Positions 16,177-24,807 of a stretch of DNA of 64,000 bases are shown piece by piece. The notes beneath the pieces were generated by a model. That model made no database searches and was not told the origin of the DNA. It worked only from the letters and a program-made list of their open reading frames with translations. A program made the position numbers and the translations under genes. Source of the stretch: a bacterium (GTDB lineage: Bacteria > Desulfobacterota > Binatia > HRBIN30 > CADEER01); the NCBI GenBank assembly GCA_030430165.1, contig JAUIGL010000011.1, positions 36,127-100,126 on the forward strand, given 5' to 3'. Every line of letters begins with the position of its first letter. Positions within the stretch are counted from its first letter, which is position 1.

Positions 16177-17367
16177 CTAGCCAGTCCGCTCTTCGTAGCG
16201 AAACGTCACCCCCTCGAACTGGTCGCCGATGCTGCCGTCGAGACCGACTGGCCTGGGGTCGATACCGAACGACAGTCGCAGTTGCGCGGTGACATAGTGG
16301 CGGATCACGTTCCAGGCGAAAGGCGAATCGACTGCTTCGGGCTGACACCCATCGGTGCCGAGTCGCTGCAGGTTTTCTGGTACCGGCAGGCCTGCGTCGA
16401 GGGCGATCTGTACCACCCCGCCGCCCGCCTCGCCGATCTCGCAGATATCGCTCGGCTGCAGGTGTCCGGCGTTCTCGATGACGATCAACCGGGCCGGCAC
16501 CTCGGCCCGGTCGAAGGTCGACTCGACGCGCTCGACCTCGACCACGGCGTCGATGTCGCCGGTGATCCACATCGACGGGATACCGGGTAGCTCGGCGGTC
16601 GAGTCGGAGGAGAAGCCCGCCGACAGAGGAATGTAGGTGATGACGTCGGGCTCGCCGGCGAAGCGGATGGAAGTCCCGCCGCCGGCGGAGTGGCCGACGA
16701 TGCCGATCGCGCTCGCATCCACCAGGCCTGCCAGTGGGCTGTCGTTGGAAGCGGATTCGCTTTCGATCAGGTCGACGACCCTGCGGGTGAGGTCGGTGTC
16801 GTCGAGTGGGTCCTGCGGACGCGCACCGAGGGCGGCCGACAGGCCGCGCTCGAGGTAGTCGACCGAGGCGACGACGAATCCCCACGAAGCGAGATGGGCG
16901 GTGAGAAAAGTCGACTGCAGCCGGTAGCTGGCGGCGCCGTGCGCGAAGATCACCAGAGGGAAGGGGCCGTCGCGGCTCGGGTCGACGTCGCGATAGGCGT
17001 CGGTGACGAACGGCGGGTTCGCATCGGCCGGCAGGATTGCGTCGATCGCCTCGGGCAGAAAATCGCGGATGAAGTACTCCTCGCGCTCGCGGCCGGCGGT
17101 GGAGTCCGGCACCGCCGGGTACCAAACCTCGACGGCGCGCGTATCGGCGCCGGTTTGTAGCTCGAGCGTCACCACGCCGGCGGCGTGCTCGCCGGGCGAC
17201 TGATAGACGGCGCCGCTGGGCACGAAGATCGTCTCGTCGTCGTCGCTGCAGGCATTGAGTGTGAAGGTAAGGAGCGTGAGCAGAGCGAGCCGCCCGACCA
17301 CGTTCAACCCGGTCGTTGGCGGGATTGGAGTCGAAGTTGCCGTCTGCTGATTCGTTGTTTCCGACAT
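16177..17367 (-). CDS. Lipoprotein alpha/beta hydrolase (dienelactone hydrolase/PAF-acetylhydrolase-like)
   Basis: 396 residues. A long N-terminal leader ends in the lipobox LNAC at about residue 39, then SDDDE. The hydrolase body has VIFAHGAASYR (oxyanion), GIVGHSAGGG (nucleophile serine), TGDIDAVV (acid) and IENAGHLQ (histidine). The layout matches dienelactone-hydrolase or chlorophyllase/PAF-acetylhydrolase-type esterases. A GGGGGG ribosome site lies 7 bases before the ATG at 17367. It is probably anchored in the outer membrane; the substrate is not evident. Confidence 0.75.
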   Translation of the reverse strand: MSETTNQQTATSTPIPPTTGLNVVGRLALLTLLTFTLNACSDDDETIFVPSGAVYQSPGEHAAGVVTLELQTGADTRAVEVWYPAVPDSTAGREREEYFIRDFLPEAIDAILPADANPPFVTDAYRDVDPSRDGPFPLVIFAHGAASYRLQSTFLTAHLASWGFVVASVDYLERGLSAALGARPQDPLDDTDLTRRVVDLIESESASNDSPLAGLVDASAIGIVGHSAGGGTSIRFAGEPDVITYIPLSAGFSSDSTAELPGIPSMWITGDIDAVVEVERVESTFDRAEVPARLIVIENAGHLQPSDICEIGEAGGGVVQIALDAGLPVPENLQRLGTDGCQPEAVDSPFAWNVIRHYVTAQLRLSFGIDPRPVGLDGSIGDQFEGVTFRYEERTG

Positions 17368-17436
17368 GGTGGTTCCCCCCATTTAGCCCTCGGACCGCTT
17401 TATCCTTTCACTGCGGCGCGGGTTTGGCCAATCGAG

Positions 17437-17506
17437 TCCCGCCGGGCGGATTCGAACCGCCACCGACGCCCTTATGAGAGGCGCGTCCGTTCCTGCGGTC
17501 GGCGGG
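17437..17506 (-). tRNA. Atypical tRNA with CAT anticodon (Met-like)
   Basis: The acceptor stem is perfect (CCCGCCG with CGGCGGG), the T arm is GGCGG-TTCGAAT-CCGCC, and the anticodon arm CGCCT-CTCATAA-GGGCG gives anticodon CAT. Only 70 nt long. The D region is abnormal: instead of the usual AGCTC...GAGC it has CCG-CAGGAA-CGG, a 3-bp stem without the GG of a normal D loop. It may be a divergent tRNA-Met or Ile2 gene, or a decaying one. Confidence 0.5.
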
Positions 17507-17523
17507 AGTCTCTTGCGGTGGAG

Positions 17524-17594
17524 TGCCACGGACCGGATTCGAACCGGTGCGCCCTGGGCTTCAACCAGGTGCTCTACCCCTGAGCTACCGCGGC
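17524..17594 (-). tRNA. tRNA-Phe (GAA)
   Basis: 71 nt with acceptor GCCGCGG/CCGTGGC (one G-T pair), D arm GCTC...GAGC, anticodon arm CCTGG-TTGAAGC-CCAGG giving GAA, and T arm ACCGG-TTCGAAT-CCGGT. CCA is not encoded. Base 37 is G rather than the usual A for Phe tRNAs, so the isotype is from the anticodon alone. Confidence 0.75.
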
Positions 17595-17614
17595 GCCGAC
17601 TTGGCGCGAGAAGG

Positions 17615-17687
17615 CTGCACGGGAAGGGCTCGAACCTTCACTGGACGGCTTAACAGGCCGCTGCTCTACCGATTGAGCTACCGTGCA
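17615..17687 (-). tRNA. tRNA-Asn (GTT)
   Basis: 73 nt. Acceptor TGCACGG/CCGTGCA, D arm AGCTC...GAGC, anticodon arm GCGGC-CTGTTAA-GCCGT, T arm GAAGG-TTCGAGC-CCTTC, discriminator G as expected for Asn. First of three tRNA genes in tandem on this strand; CCA is not encoded. Confidence 0.9.
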
Positions 17688-17714
17688 ACGAGATCCGACC
17701 GGGCTGCCATCGGC

Positions 17715-17749
17715 AAAAAAAAACCGCCGAGGGCGTGGCCCTGGGCGGT
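17715..17749 (-). terminator. Rho-independent terminator
   Basis: On the minus strand a stem of ACCGCC/GGCGGT plus AGGGC/GCCCT with a GTG-type loop is followed by nine Ts. It lies 36 bases past the stop of the small reading frame 17785-17886 and upstream of the tRNA genes, so it ends a minus-strand transcript coming from above 17750. Confidence 0.8.
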
Positions 17750-17784
17750 CTTGAAACTAGCGATGTATTTGCGCGCAAGTCCGC

Positions 17785-17886
17785 CTAGCCGAGATTCTCC
17801 TCGAAATTGGTAAACATCGGCATCGGCTTCGCGGCGGCGTACGTCGCGAGATCGGTGACGGGTTGGGCTTTCGGTTGCGGCTTCAT
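17785..17886 (-). CDS. Possible 33-residue small protein with its own terminator
   Basis: ATG at 17886 to TAG at 17785, beginning MKPQPKAQPV and ending MFTNFEENLG. I do not recognise it. The argument for it is context: a strong terminator follows 36 bases later, and nothing else nearby would need it except a long leader from the broken gene beyond 18107. No good ribosome site is visible. It could be a small regulatory protein, a peptide precursor or chance. Confidence 0.35.
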   Translation of the reverse strand: MKPQPKAQPVTDLATYAAAKPMPMFTNFEENLG

Positions 17887-17962
17887 CCGGTGCGGTACTT
17901 AGCGCGGGGTATCCGCGGTGCCAAGGAGTTTCTACGATTGATGGAAGACAGTGCCGGAGATC

Positions 17963-18057
17963 GTCCAAAGAACCGCCTGGCGGCGGTTCGGCCAAAGCCC
18001 GCGATTCGCTTCGCTCTCGCGGGCGGCCAAAGCGGAGCCTATGGCTCCGCGGCCAAA
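17963..18057. repeat. Array of three perfect hairpins with a constant GGCCAAA linker
   Basis: Three adjacent stem-loops have unrelated stems: AACCGCC/GGCGGTT (17971-17988), GCCCGCGA/TCGCGGGC (17997-18024) and GCGGAGCC/GGCTCCGC (18032-18050). Each is followed by GGCCAAA, and the first is preceded by GTCCAAA. Stems pair perfectly while sequence varies, so structure and linker are what is conserved. The role is unknown. Confidence 0.6.
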
Positions 18058-18106
18058 TGGGGGCTCGGGTTGTTTGCTTTTTGCGATTTGCGCTACTGCC
18101 GGACGA

Positions 18107-18946
18107 TCAGGGACGTGCTGGACGGTCGCGTTCGGCGCACAGCTCTTCGAAACGGGCGAGTGCCTGGTCGAGATGCTCGGACTCGAACAGCTCGACGTGG
18201 TTGATGCGTTTTCCCGGCCGCAGAAACAATGCGAGGTAGTCGCTTTCGTAGCTGCCTCCGCCGCTGATCTCGCCGTAGCGGCGCACCGTGGCGATTCCTC
18301 CGTGGCGGTTGATCGCCGGCCAGAAGGCGCCCAGCTCGAGGAGGGTTCGGTCGGTCAGCTCGCGAAGCGCCAGCAGGCTGTCGACGTAGGTATCGGCTCC
18401 TTCGATTCGTCCCATTCCGGTGCGCCGGTGATCCTCGACCACCAGGTCGGCGCCGGCGTACGACGCGAGGATCGCTTCGCGGTCGATGTCGTCGGCGTTT
18501 ATGGCATCCATCATTCGCTTGGCTGAGTCGAGAACTCCCGCCACTTCGGGCTCGATCTCGGCCCATCGCGCCCAGGCCTCGTCGAACCCGCGGCGTTGGT
18601 CGTCGAGGTCGAGCGAGATGGTGCGAACGTTCCGACCCGATTCGTCCGCTTCGACTACGTTGAGCGCATCGATCTCGAATCGTCCGTCGCTCGGGCCGCC
18701 GGCCAGGGTCACATGGCAGATTGCGATTCGCTCGCCGGCAGTGGCGATGAGCTTCTGGCTGGCGAACGCGCCGGACTCGGCACGCGCCTTGGCGCTTTCG
18801 ATGACGAAGTCGGTACCGCCGGCGAGCTGGACGGAGTGCCGTCGGTCCTCCCAGGAGCCGGTCGGCGGACTTGCCTCTCTCATCGCGTCCCAGTCGCGCG
18901 CGTTGAACGTGTCGATCCACTTTTGCATGGCGTCGAACGCGACGTT
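18107..18946 (-). pseudogene. Displaced C-terminal part of the giant cyclase/NTF2-repeat protein
   Basis: About 280 residues in the -1 frame relative to the upstream reading 18880-22194, continuing it without loss of alignment from NVAFDAMQKWIDTFNARDWD. It contains the seventh and eighth NTF2/SnoaL-like repeats, with RDWDAMREA and VVEDHRRTGMG as the repeat signatures. It has no start of its own with a ribosome site; the in-frame ATG at FDAMQKW is internal to a repeat. The junction at 18946-18952 is A_AAC_CCA, a textbook -1 slippery heptamer in the correct frame, so either recoding or a one-base loss (real or sequencing) explains it. Confidence 0.65.
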
Positions 18947-21900
18947 GGGTTTGCGACTCTGGCGGTTGCGTCGTCGGTCTTTGCCGCTGCGAGCTCCTCG
19001 AACAGCGCCTTGGCGCGATCGAGGTGGTGGGTGTCGAAAAAGTCCATTTCGATGATCAGGCCGCGAGCGTTGCTCCTGGCGACGCTGATGAACGGGCTTT
19101 CGAATGATCCTCCGTCGCGGGTTCCGAGCCAGCACGCATCGAACAAGGATGCGCGCTCGGCCAGGCGAACGTGATTCGCCCGCATCGTCACGTCGGGCGC
19201 CATCTCCGTCATGGTGCGGACCGATTTCGTGAACTCGGTTCCGCGCAGAGTGCCCCAACTCACCAGGCGGTGGTCGCGACCGATCACGTCCGGCACATGC
19301 AGAGCTTGGTAGGCCGCCCAATCGCGGCGATGAATGGAATCGACCATCGACAGCATGGTGTTCACCAATAGCGCATCGGCTTCTCCCTCGGCGTCCTCGG
19401 CGAAGCGGCGGTCGAGCTCGGCGTACGCCGCTTCGAGATCGCTGACGTCGAAAGAGATTTGTGCGGTGCGCCGGCCGTCGGCGTCGACGCCGATCACCGA
19501 AAGCCATTCGAGCTCGCTCGGGCCGACGTCGCCGCCGTCACCGCGCCACAGGATACGCATCAGGGCCCAGCGGTCGCCGCGTGTCGCCAGGACCTCTCGC
19601 GATGGAATCTGGTTGGTGATCTCTGCCATTTGACGCGCTGCCTCGAGGTACTCTTCGCGGTTGGATTCGACCTGTGCCAGAGCGCGGTGGTCGACGTAGC
19701 GGAAGCTCGCGGCGAATTGGGCCGAGTAGGCCTCGAAGTCGAGTTTGCCGTCCGCCCCCAGCAGATCGTCGAACTGCCGGGTCGCGGCGTTTGGGAAACG
19801 GTCGGTGACCGCCGGCGTTGCTCGGCTCAGCTCTTCGAACTGGGCCAGAGCCTCTCGGAACTGCTCGATGTCGTAGACATTCAGGCTGAGCACGCGCCCC
19901 TGTGAGTCGGAAGGCGTGACGCACAACAACCGATTCTCGAAGTAGCCGCCTGCGCGCGAGCCGTGCTGTGAGGTCAGCTGAAGCGTGACATCTCCCACCG
20001 TCCGTTGGTGGTGGACTCGATAGCTGGCGTCGGGGGAGAGCTCGTACAGCGCCTGCTGTGCTTCGATGAACTTGTCGATTGCGCGCAGGACCGATCCCCA
20101 TCCGAGAGTGCGGTGGTCTTCGGCTTGAAAGGTCGGCGCCACGGCGGACCGAAGCCCTTCCCATTGGCGCTGGTTCAGCATCTCGACGAAGCGCACGGCC
20201 CGGGTCGCGGGTTCGCCGATCTGCGTCTGCCAGCGCAGGTCGAGCTCGACGTAGGCTGCATCCTCGTCGTCGACGTCGTAGCGATCGTAGCTGACGATCA
20301 ATCCGTTCGCGTCGACCTCGACCAGGCACAGTGAGTCGATCTCGCTGGGGCCGGCGGTTTCCGCGGCAAAGACGGTGGCGATGCGAACCACCGCGAGCCG
20401 GTCCTCGCGGGTTGCGAGGAGTTGCGACGACTCCTCGATCGCCGTCTCCAGCATCGGACGGCTGTACTCGAGGAACTCCTCTCGATCGAGGTCGAGCTGA
20501 AACAGCTTTCGCTGGTCGCGGAAGCGAAGCGACGGGTGGTGTACCGCGGCAAACCCTTCGGCGTCGCGCTCGACCCAGGCGCGACCGAACCCCTCGCGCC
20601 AGGCGCGCCAGGCGGCGTTGGTGACGTAGGTCTCGGCATCGGTCGAATCGACGAGCTCGGAGAAGCGCGCGAACCAGTTCTCCGAGTCGCCGTCGTAGAT
20701 GTCGAGCCGTCGGAAGCGGCCGTCTGGTGCGATTTCGGCGACGACGGTGGTGGGGATCTCGAACGAGCCGCCTTCGAGAGTTCCGCACCATCGACCGTGG
20801 GTGTAGAACCCGTGCGAGCTCCCTCGTTGGTGGTCGACGCGATAGCCGACGTCGGGTGACAGCTCGGCGAGGGTGCGGAAGTTCTGAACCCAGGCATCGG
20901 CCCCGCGGGTGGTGCCGAGCAGGGCCATGCTGCGGTGGTCGTACTGGACGAAGTCGTCGCTGCAGATCGCCGCCAGGGCTTTCCAGTCGCGTTGATTGAT
21001 CAGGCGGACGGCGTCGTTGGTGCCCAACTTCTCTCCGTCGAGCATTTCGAGGTACGCGAGGGCTTCGGTTTCGTTCTCGGTGTCGAAGATCGTGAAACGG
21101 ATTGCCCTGTGGGTGGAGTCGACCCGATACACGACGAGGCCGCCGGGCAGGGCGAGTGGATCTCCACCTTCGCTGTGTGCGGTATACTGGAGCCGGCTCA
21201 TTGCCAGTCGTTCGCCTCGAGTGGCCAGCAACTCGACCTCGAACGCGCTCGCCGGTTGCTCCCACTGGAGACGCGTTCCCGCGAGCAGCTCCTCGAGGCC
21301 GCATTGGGTGCGGTTCGGCCGGCGGCGATCGTCGAAGACGAGGTCGGGCGAAAAGCTGGCGACATGTCCCTCCCAGTCGCGCGCTTGCCAGGTCCGTATC
21401 AGCGTTTCCTCGAGCCACCGGGTGGCGCGGTTGGCGAAGTGGGATTGCGGCCGCTCGGTCTCGGTGAGGGCATCGACGCGCGCGCGAGCCAGGGATTCTT
21501 GGTCGCCAGGCGCCGGGGGCCCGGAAGTGAGGAGGGATGCGCCCTTCTTGTCCCAGATGCGGTTGGCGCGCTGGCCTTCGATATCTGCCTCTGCGCGCAG
21601 TCCGCCGGCTCGCAGCGCGATCGCGAGAGCGCGCAAGGCATCTGCATGGTCGAGCAGGGCGTCGGTCGCTGCCGCGATGTCGACCGCGCGTCTGGCCAGC
21701 TCGACCGCTTCGCCGGCCCGGCCGCTGCGCGCCAGCGTCTCGGCGCGCACGCCGCGCCAGGCGATTGCCGCCTTGAGATCGTCGCCGGCGAGGGCCTCGC
21801 TGTCGCGCGATATCGCCTCTGCGTCGTCGACCCGATCCTGCGCCAACACGGCGCGCGCCAGCAAAGCCGCTGCGCGGGCGGCGTCGATGCCGAGGCCGAG

Positions 21901-22194
21901 GTCCTTCAACCCTTCGTAGGCCGGGCGCAGCGACTGCTCGGCGGCCTCGGCATCGCCCTCGAGCAGGGCGACCTGGCCGATCAGGGCGTCGACTGCGAGC
22001 ACCCGCTGGGTGATACCGAGCTCTTCGACCATCTCGCGCGCCGCCGCGAGCATGTGCCGCGCCGCGTCGGTTCGCCCGCGAAGGGCCTCGAGCACTCCTT
22101 GGCAACTGAGCGCGACCGCCTCGACCGCCGGCGCGCCCTGGGTGATGCGCAACACCCGGACCACGTCGAGGCAGCGTCCGCTGGCCCTCGTCAC
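18880..22194 (-). CDS. TPR plus six NTF2/SnoaL-like repeats; middle part of a broken giant protein
   Basis: 1104 residues from a GTG at 22194 in the same frame as the cyclase gene, separated from it only by TGA at 22207-22209 and four codons. The first 220 residues are TPR-like helices (ALRGRTDAARHMLAAAREMVEELG). Then come six NTF2/SnoaL-like domains of about 130-150 residues, alternating two types: one with TRW/RDWEGH, the other with DHRSMALLGTTRGADAW and LAELSPDVGYRVDHQ. The last 25 residues, after about 1080, are frameshifted nonsense. No ribosome site supports independent translation. NTF2-like domains usually bind small ligands or dimerise; here the ligand is unknown. Confidence 0.6.
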   Translation of the reverse strand: MTRASGRCLDVVRVLRITQGAPAVEAVALSCQGVLEALRGRTDAARHMLAAAREMVEELGITQRVLAVDALIGQVALLEGDAEAAEQSLRPAYEGLKDLGLGIDAARAAALLARAVLAQDRVDDAEAISRDSEALAGDDLKAAIAWRGVRAETLARSGRAGEAVELARRAVDIAAATDALLDHADALRALAIALRAGGLRAEADIEGQRANRIWDKKGASLLTSGPPAPGDQESLARARVDALTETERPQSHFANRATRWLEETLIRTWQARDWEGHVASFSPDLVFDDRRRPNRTQCGLEELLAGTRLQWEQPASAFEVELLATRGERLAMSRLQYTAHSEGGDPLALPGGLVVYRVDSTHRAIRFTIFDTENETEALAYLEMLDGEKLGTNDAVRLINQRDWKALAAICSDDFVQYDHRSMALLGTTRGADAWVQNFRTLAELSPDVGYRVDHQRGSSHGFYTHGRWCGTLEGGSFEIPTTVVAEIAPDGRFRRLDIYDGDSENWFARFSELVDSTDAETYVTNAAWRAWREGFGRAWVERDAEGFAAVHHPSLRFRDQRKLFQLDLDREEFLEYSRPMLETAIEESSQLLATREDRLAVVRIATVFAAETAGPSEIDSLCLVEVDANGLIVSYDRYDVDDEDAAYVELDLRWQTQIGEPATRAVRFVEMLNQRQWEGLRSAVAPTFQAEDHRTLGWGSVLRAIDKFIEAQQALYELSPDASYRVHHQRTVGDVTLQLTSQHGSRAGGYFENRLLCVTPSDSQGRVLSLNVYDIEQFREALAQFEELSRATPAVTDRFPNAATRQFDDLLGADGKLDFEAYSAQFAASFRYVDHRALAQVESNREEYLEAARQMAEITNQIPSREVLATRGDRWALMRILWRGDGGDVGPSELEWLSVIGVDADGRRTAQISFDVSDLEAAYAELDRRFAEDAEGEADALLVNTMLSMVDSIHRRDWAAYQALHVPDVIGRDHRLVSWGTLRGTEFTKSVRTMTEMAPDVTMRANHVRLAERASLFDACWLGTRDGGSFESPFISVARSNARGLIIEMDFFDTHHLDRAKALFEELAAAKTDDATARVANPTSRSTPCKSGSTRSTRATGTR

Positions 22195-22206
22195 CGGGCT
22201 CGGTCC

Positions 22207-24729
22207 TCACAAGGCAGCGAGCGGCGCAATCGCGAGCACCGTGTTGGCGCGCCGCCGGTCGCCGGCGCGACGCGCTCCGGCCAGCGCCTGGTCGAGGGCG
22301 GCTTCGCAAGCACCGACTTGACCGAGTCGCGCCAGTGCCAGTGCCCGCACGTAGTGTCCCTTGGCTTCGCCGCTGTGGTCGCCTAGCTGGGCGAGCGCCC
22401 GCGTCGCCGCGGCGACCCGCTCGACGGTGTCTTGCAGCGACTCCGGCGCCGACAGTACCGCGAGCTGGCCGCTGAAGCAGTCGTGCCACGCTTGCAGACG
22501 CTCAGAACCGGCGGCGAAGCGTTCCAGCTCGGCCATCGCCGTTGCCGCCTCGGCAACGTTGCCCTCGGAGAGCAGCGCCTCGGACCAATCCAGAGCCAGC
22601 TCGGCGCGGTTCGGGTCGTCGCCAGACAGCCGCAGCATGGCGCGGCCGAGCAGGCTCGCGGCGAGCGCCAGGTCGTCGCCGGCGAGGGCGCGCCGCCCGG
22701 CGGCGGAAAGGCGCGCCGCCGCGCGCGCGCCGAGTTGGGCGCCGTGCTCGTCGAGCGGTCCGAGCTCGCCGAGCAGTTGATGCGCCTGCTCCAGGTGTCG
22801 TCCGAGAGTCTCGTCGTGCTCGGTGGTCTCGCCCCAGCGCGCTTCGATCCAGTTGGCGAGCCGCTCGTGGAGCTCGGCGCGGGTTCCCTTGAGCAGGCGC
22901 CGGTAGGCGGCGTCGCGGATCAGCACGTGGTGGAAGCGCAGCGCGGGCTCGCCGAACAGCCAGCCGGCGTCGCGCTCGATGAGCTCGGCGCGCTGCAGCG
23001 CCTCTAGCTGGGCGTCGAGGTTGTTGGCGCCCGGCGGCAGCAGCTCGGCGACCGCGCCGCGCGAAAAGTGGCGGCCGACTACCGCCGCGCGCTCGAGCAC
23101 CGCGCAAAGCTGCGGATCGAGCTGCTCGATGCGCGCCGCTAGCAGAGCGTGGATGGTCGGCGGCATCTCCAGGCTGTCGAGCGCGGTGCCGGCGGTCCAT
23201 CGCTCGCCGTCTCTTACCAGCGCGCCCTCGTGCACCAGCATGCGAACCAGCTCGCCGACGAAGAGTGGATTGCCCTCGCTGGTGGCGAGCACCTTGGCCG
23301 CCACCGCCGCCGGCAGATCGGTGGCGCCGATCGCGTTGGCGGCGAGCTGCATGGCGACGCCGGCGTCGAGGCCGCTCAGCGTGACCACGTCGGCAACCAG
23401 CGGCCCGGGTGTGGCGAGGGACGAGCGGACGTCGCGCAGCTCGGGGCGGCCGCCGATCAGGACCAACAGCGGGACGCCGCGACCCCACTGCACCAGGTGC
23501 TCCACCAGATCGAGGAGCAGCGGCTCGGCCCATTGCAGGTCGTCGATGACCAGCACCACCGGCCGCGCCGCGGCGAGGCCAGCGAGCAGCCGGCGCACGA
23601 CGAAGAAGGTTTCCTCGGGCGCCGCCGGGGCGCCGCTCAGCAAGGCGCCGATTCCGCCGGCGATGCGACCGCGTTCCTCGCTGTCGGGTAGCGCCGCCGC
23701 GACTGCGTTGCCAACCGTTTCCTCGGCGGCGCCGGCATCGAGGTCGAGCACTTCGCGCAATGCATCTGCAATCGGTTCGAAGGTGGTTCCCCCCGCTGCG
23801 TCGCAGTGTGCCGCCACGATCGTCGCCGACCTGCCGCCGCGCCGCGTGAACTCGTCGATCAAGCGAGACTTGCCGAGTCCGGGCGAGCCGAGCAGCACCG
23901 TCATGCGCGCTGCCGGGGTTGCGACGGCTTCATCGTAGACGGCGCCGATACGGGCGAGCTCTTGCTCGCGGCCGACGAAGGCGACGACCTTGGCGCGCCG
24001 CGGCGGCTCGAGAGACTCCACCCGGTAGGCCTGGACCGCCTCGGCGCGGCCTTTGAGGCTGAACGAGCCGAGCAGCTCGACGGTGACCTGCGACTCGACC
24101 AGCCGATGCGTCGACTCGCCGATCACCACTTCGCCGTCGCCGCCCTGTTCCTGCAGGCGGGCGGCGACGTTCACCGGGTCGCCGATGATCTCGGTCTCGT
24201 CCTTGGCGACGACCTCGCCGGTGTTGACGGCGACGCGCAACCCGGTCTGGCCGACCGCGCCGCGTTGCTGCTCGGCGAGTCGGCGGAACGATTGCTGCAT
24301 GGCGACGGCGGCGTGAACCGCGCGCAGGGCATCGTCCTCGGCGACGCGCGGAATCCCGAATACCGCCTTGACGCCGTCGCCGAGCAGCTGGGTGACGACG
24401 CCCCCGTGGCCCTCCACCGCGCTGCGCGCCGCGGCGTAGTAGCTCTCCATGAAGCGGCGCGCCGATTCGGGGTCGAGTCGCTCGTGCAGGGCGGTCGAGC
24501 CGACGAGGTCGGCGAAGAGGATGGTGACGATCTTGCGGGCGCCGCTCTGCTCGGCGGCCCTCGGCGCCGCTGCGACCCCGGCCACGGGAGTGCCGCACTC
24601 GTCGCAGAACTTGGCACTCGGGCGGAGCTCTGCGCCGCAGCTCGCGCAGACCGGGGTGAGGCGAGTCGCGCACTCCTCGCAGAACTTCGCGCCGGATCGA
24701 TTCTCGTGATTGCAGGATGGGCAGTTCAT
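22207..24729 (-). CDS. Class III adenylate/guanylate cyclase with AAA/STAND ATPase and TPRs, N-terminal part
   Basis: 840 residues before the TGA. Order: double zinc ribbon (CPSC..CEEC, CASC..CDEC, residues 1-50); class III cyclase domain about 65-235 with FADLVGSTALHERLD, GDGVKAVFGIP and VNVAARLQ; ATPase about 255-500 with Walker A GSPGLGKS and Walker B VVLVIDDLQWAEP; then TPR helices. The family makes cyclic nucleotide or uses a degenerate cyclase as a regulator, with the ATPase as a switch. The reading TVLAIAPLAAL-stop-GPSPVTRASGRCLDVVRVLRIT resembles homologues I recall with LWGPSPV there, so TGG to TGA is likely. Probably one gene with 18107-22194. Confidence 0.8.
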   Translation of the reverse strand: MNCPSCNHENRSGAKFCEECATRLTPVCASCGAELRPSAKFCDECGTPVAGVAAAPRAAEQSGARKIVTILFADLVGSTALHERLDPESARRFMESYYAAARSAVEGHGGVVTQLLGDGVKAVFGIPRVAEDDALRAVHAAVAMQQSFRRLAEQQRGAVGQTGLRVAVNTGEVVAKDETEIIGDPVNVAARLQEQGGDGEVVIGESTHRLVESQVTVELLGSFSLKGRAEAVQAYRVESLEPPRRAKVVAFVGREQELARIGAVYDEAVATPAARMTVLLGSPGLGKSRLIDEFTRRGGRSATIVAAHCDAAGGTTFEPIADALREVLDLDAGAAEETVGNAVAAALPDSEERGRIAGGIGALLSGAPAAPEETFFVVRRLLAGLAAARPVVLVIDDLQWAEPLLLDLVEHLVQWGRGVPLLVLIGGRPELRDVRSSLATPGPLVADVVTLSGLDAGVAMQLAANAIGATDLPAAVAAKVLATSEGNPLFVGELVRMLVHEGALVRDGERWTAGTALDSLEMPPTIHALLAARIEQLDPQLCAVLERAAVVGRHFSRGAVAELLPPGANNLDAQLEALQRAELIERDAGWLFGEPALRFHHVLIRDAAYRRLLKGTRAELHERLANWIEARWGETTEHDETLGRHLEQAHQLLGELGPLDEHGAQLGARAAARLSAAGRRALAGDDLALAASLLGRAMLRLSGDDPNRAELALDWSEALLSEGNVAEAATAMAELERFAAGSERLQAWHDCFSGQLAVLSAPESLQDTVERVAAATRALAQLGDHSGEAKGHYVRALALARLGQVGACEAALDQALAGARRAGDRRRANTVLAIAPLAAL

Positions 24730-24807
24730 CGGTGCCTGGCGGGAAGAGAAGGTCGTTTCCTATCATTCCGCGGTGGACCGGGTCGAACCTCGGCCGGGTC
24801 CTGGGAG

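Noticed and set aside
22207..22209. Selenocysteine codon
   Set aside because: No hairpin of a bacterial SECIS kind was evident after the TGA, and the expected residue is Trp rather than Cys.
19538..22489. 983-residue minus-strand frame overlapping the cyclase/NTF2 region
   Set aside because: Out-of-frame Arg-rich reading of the real gene; contains no NTF2 or TPR pattern.
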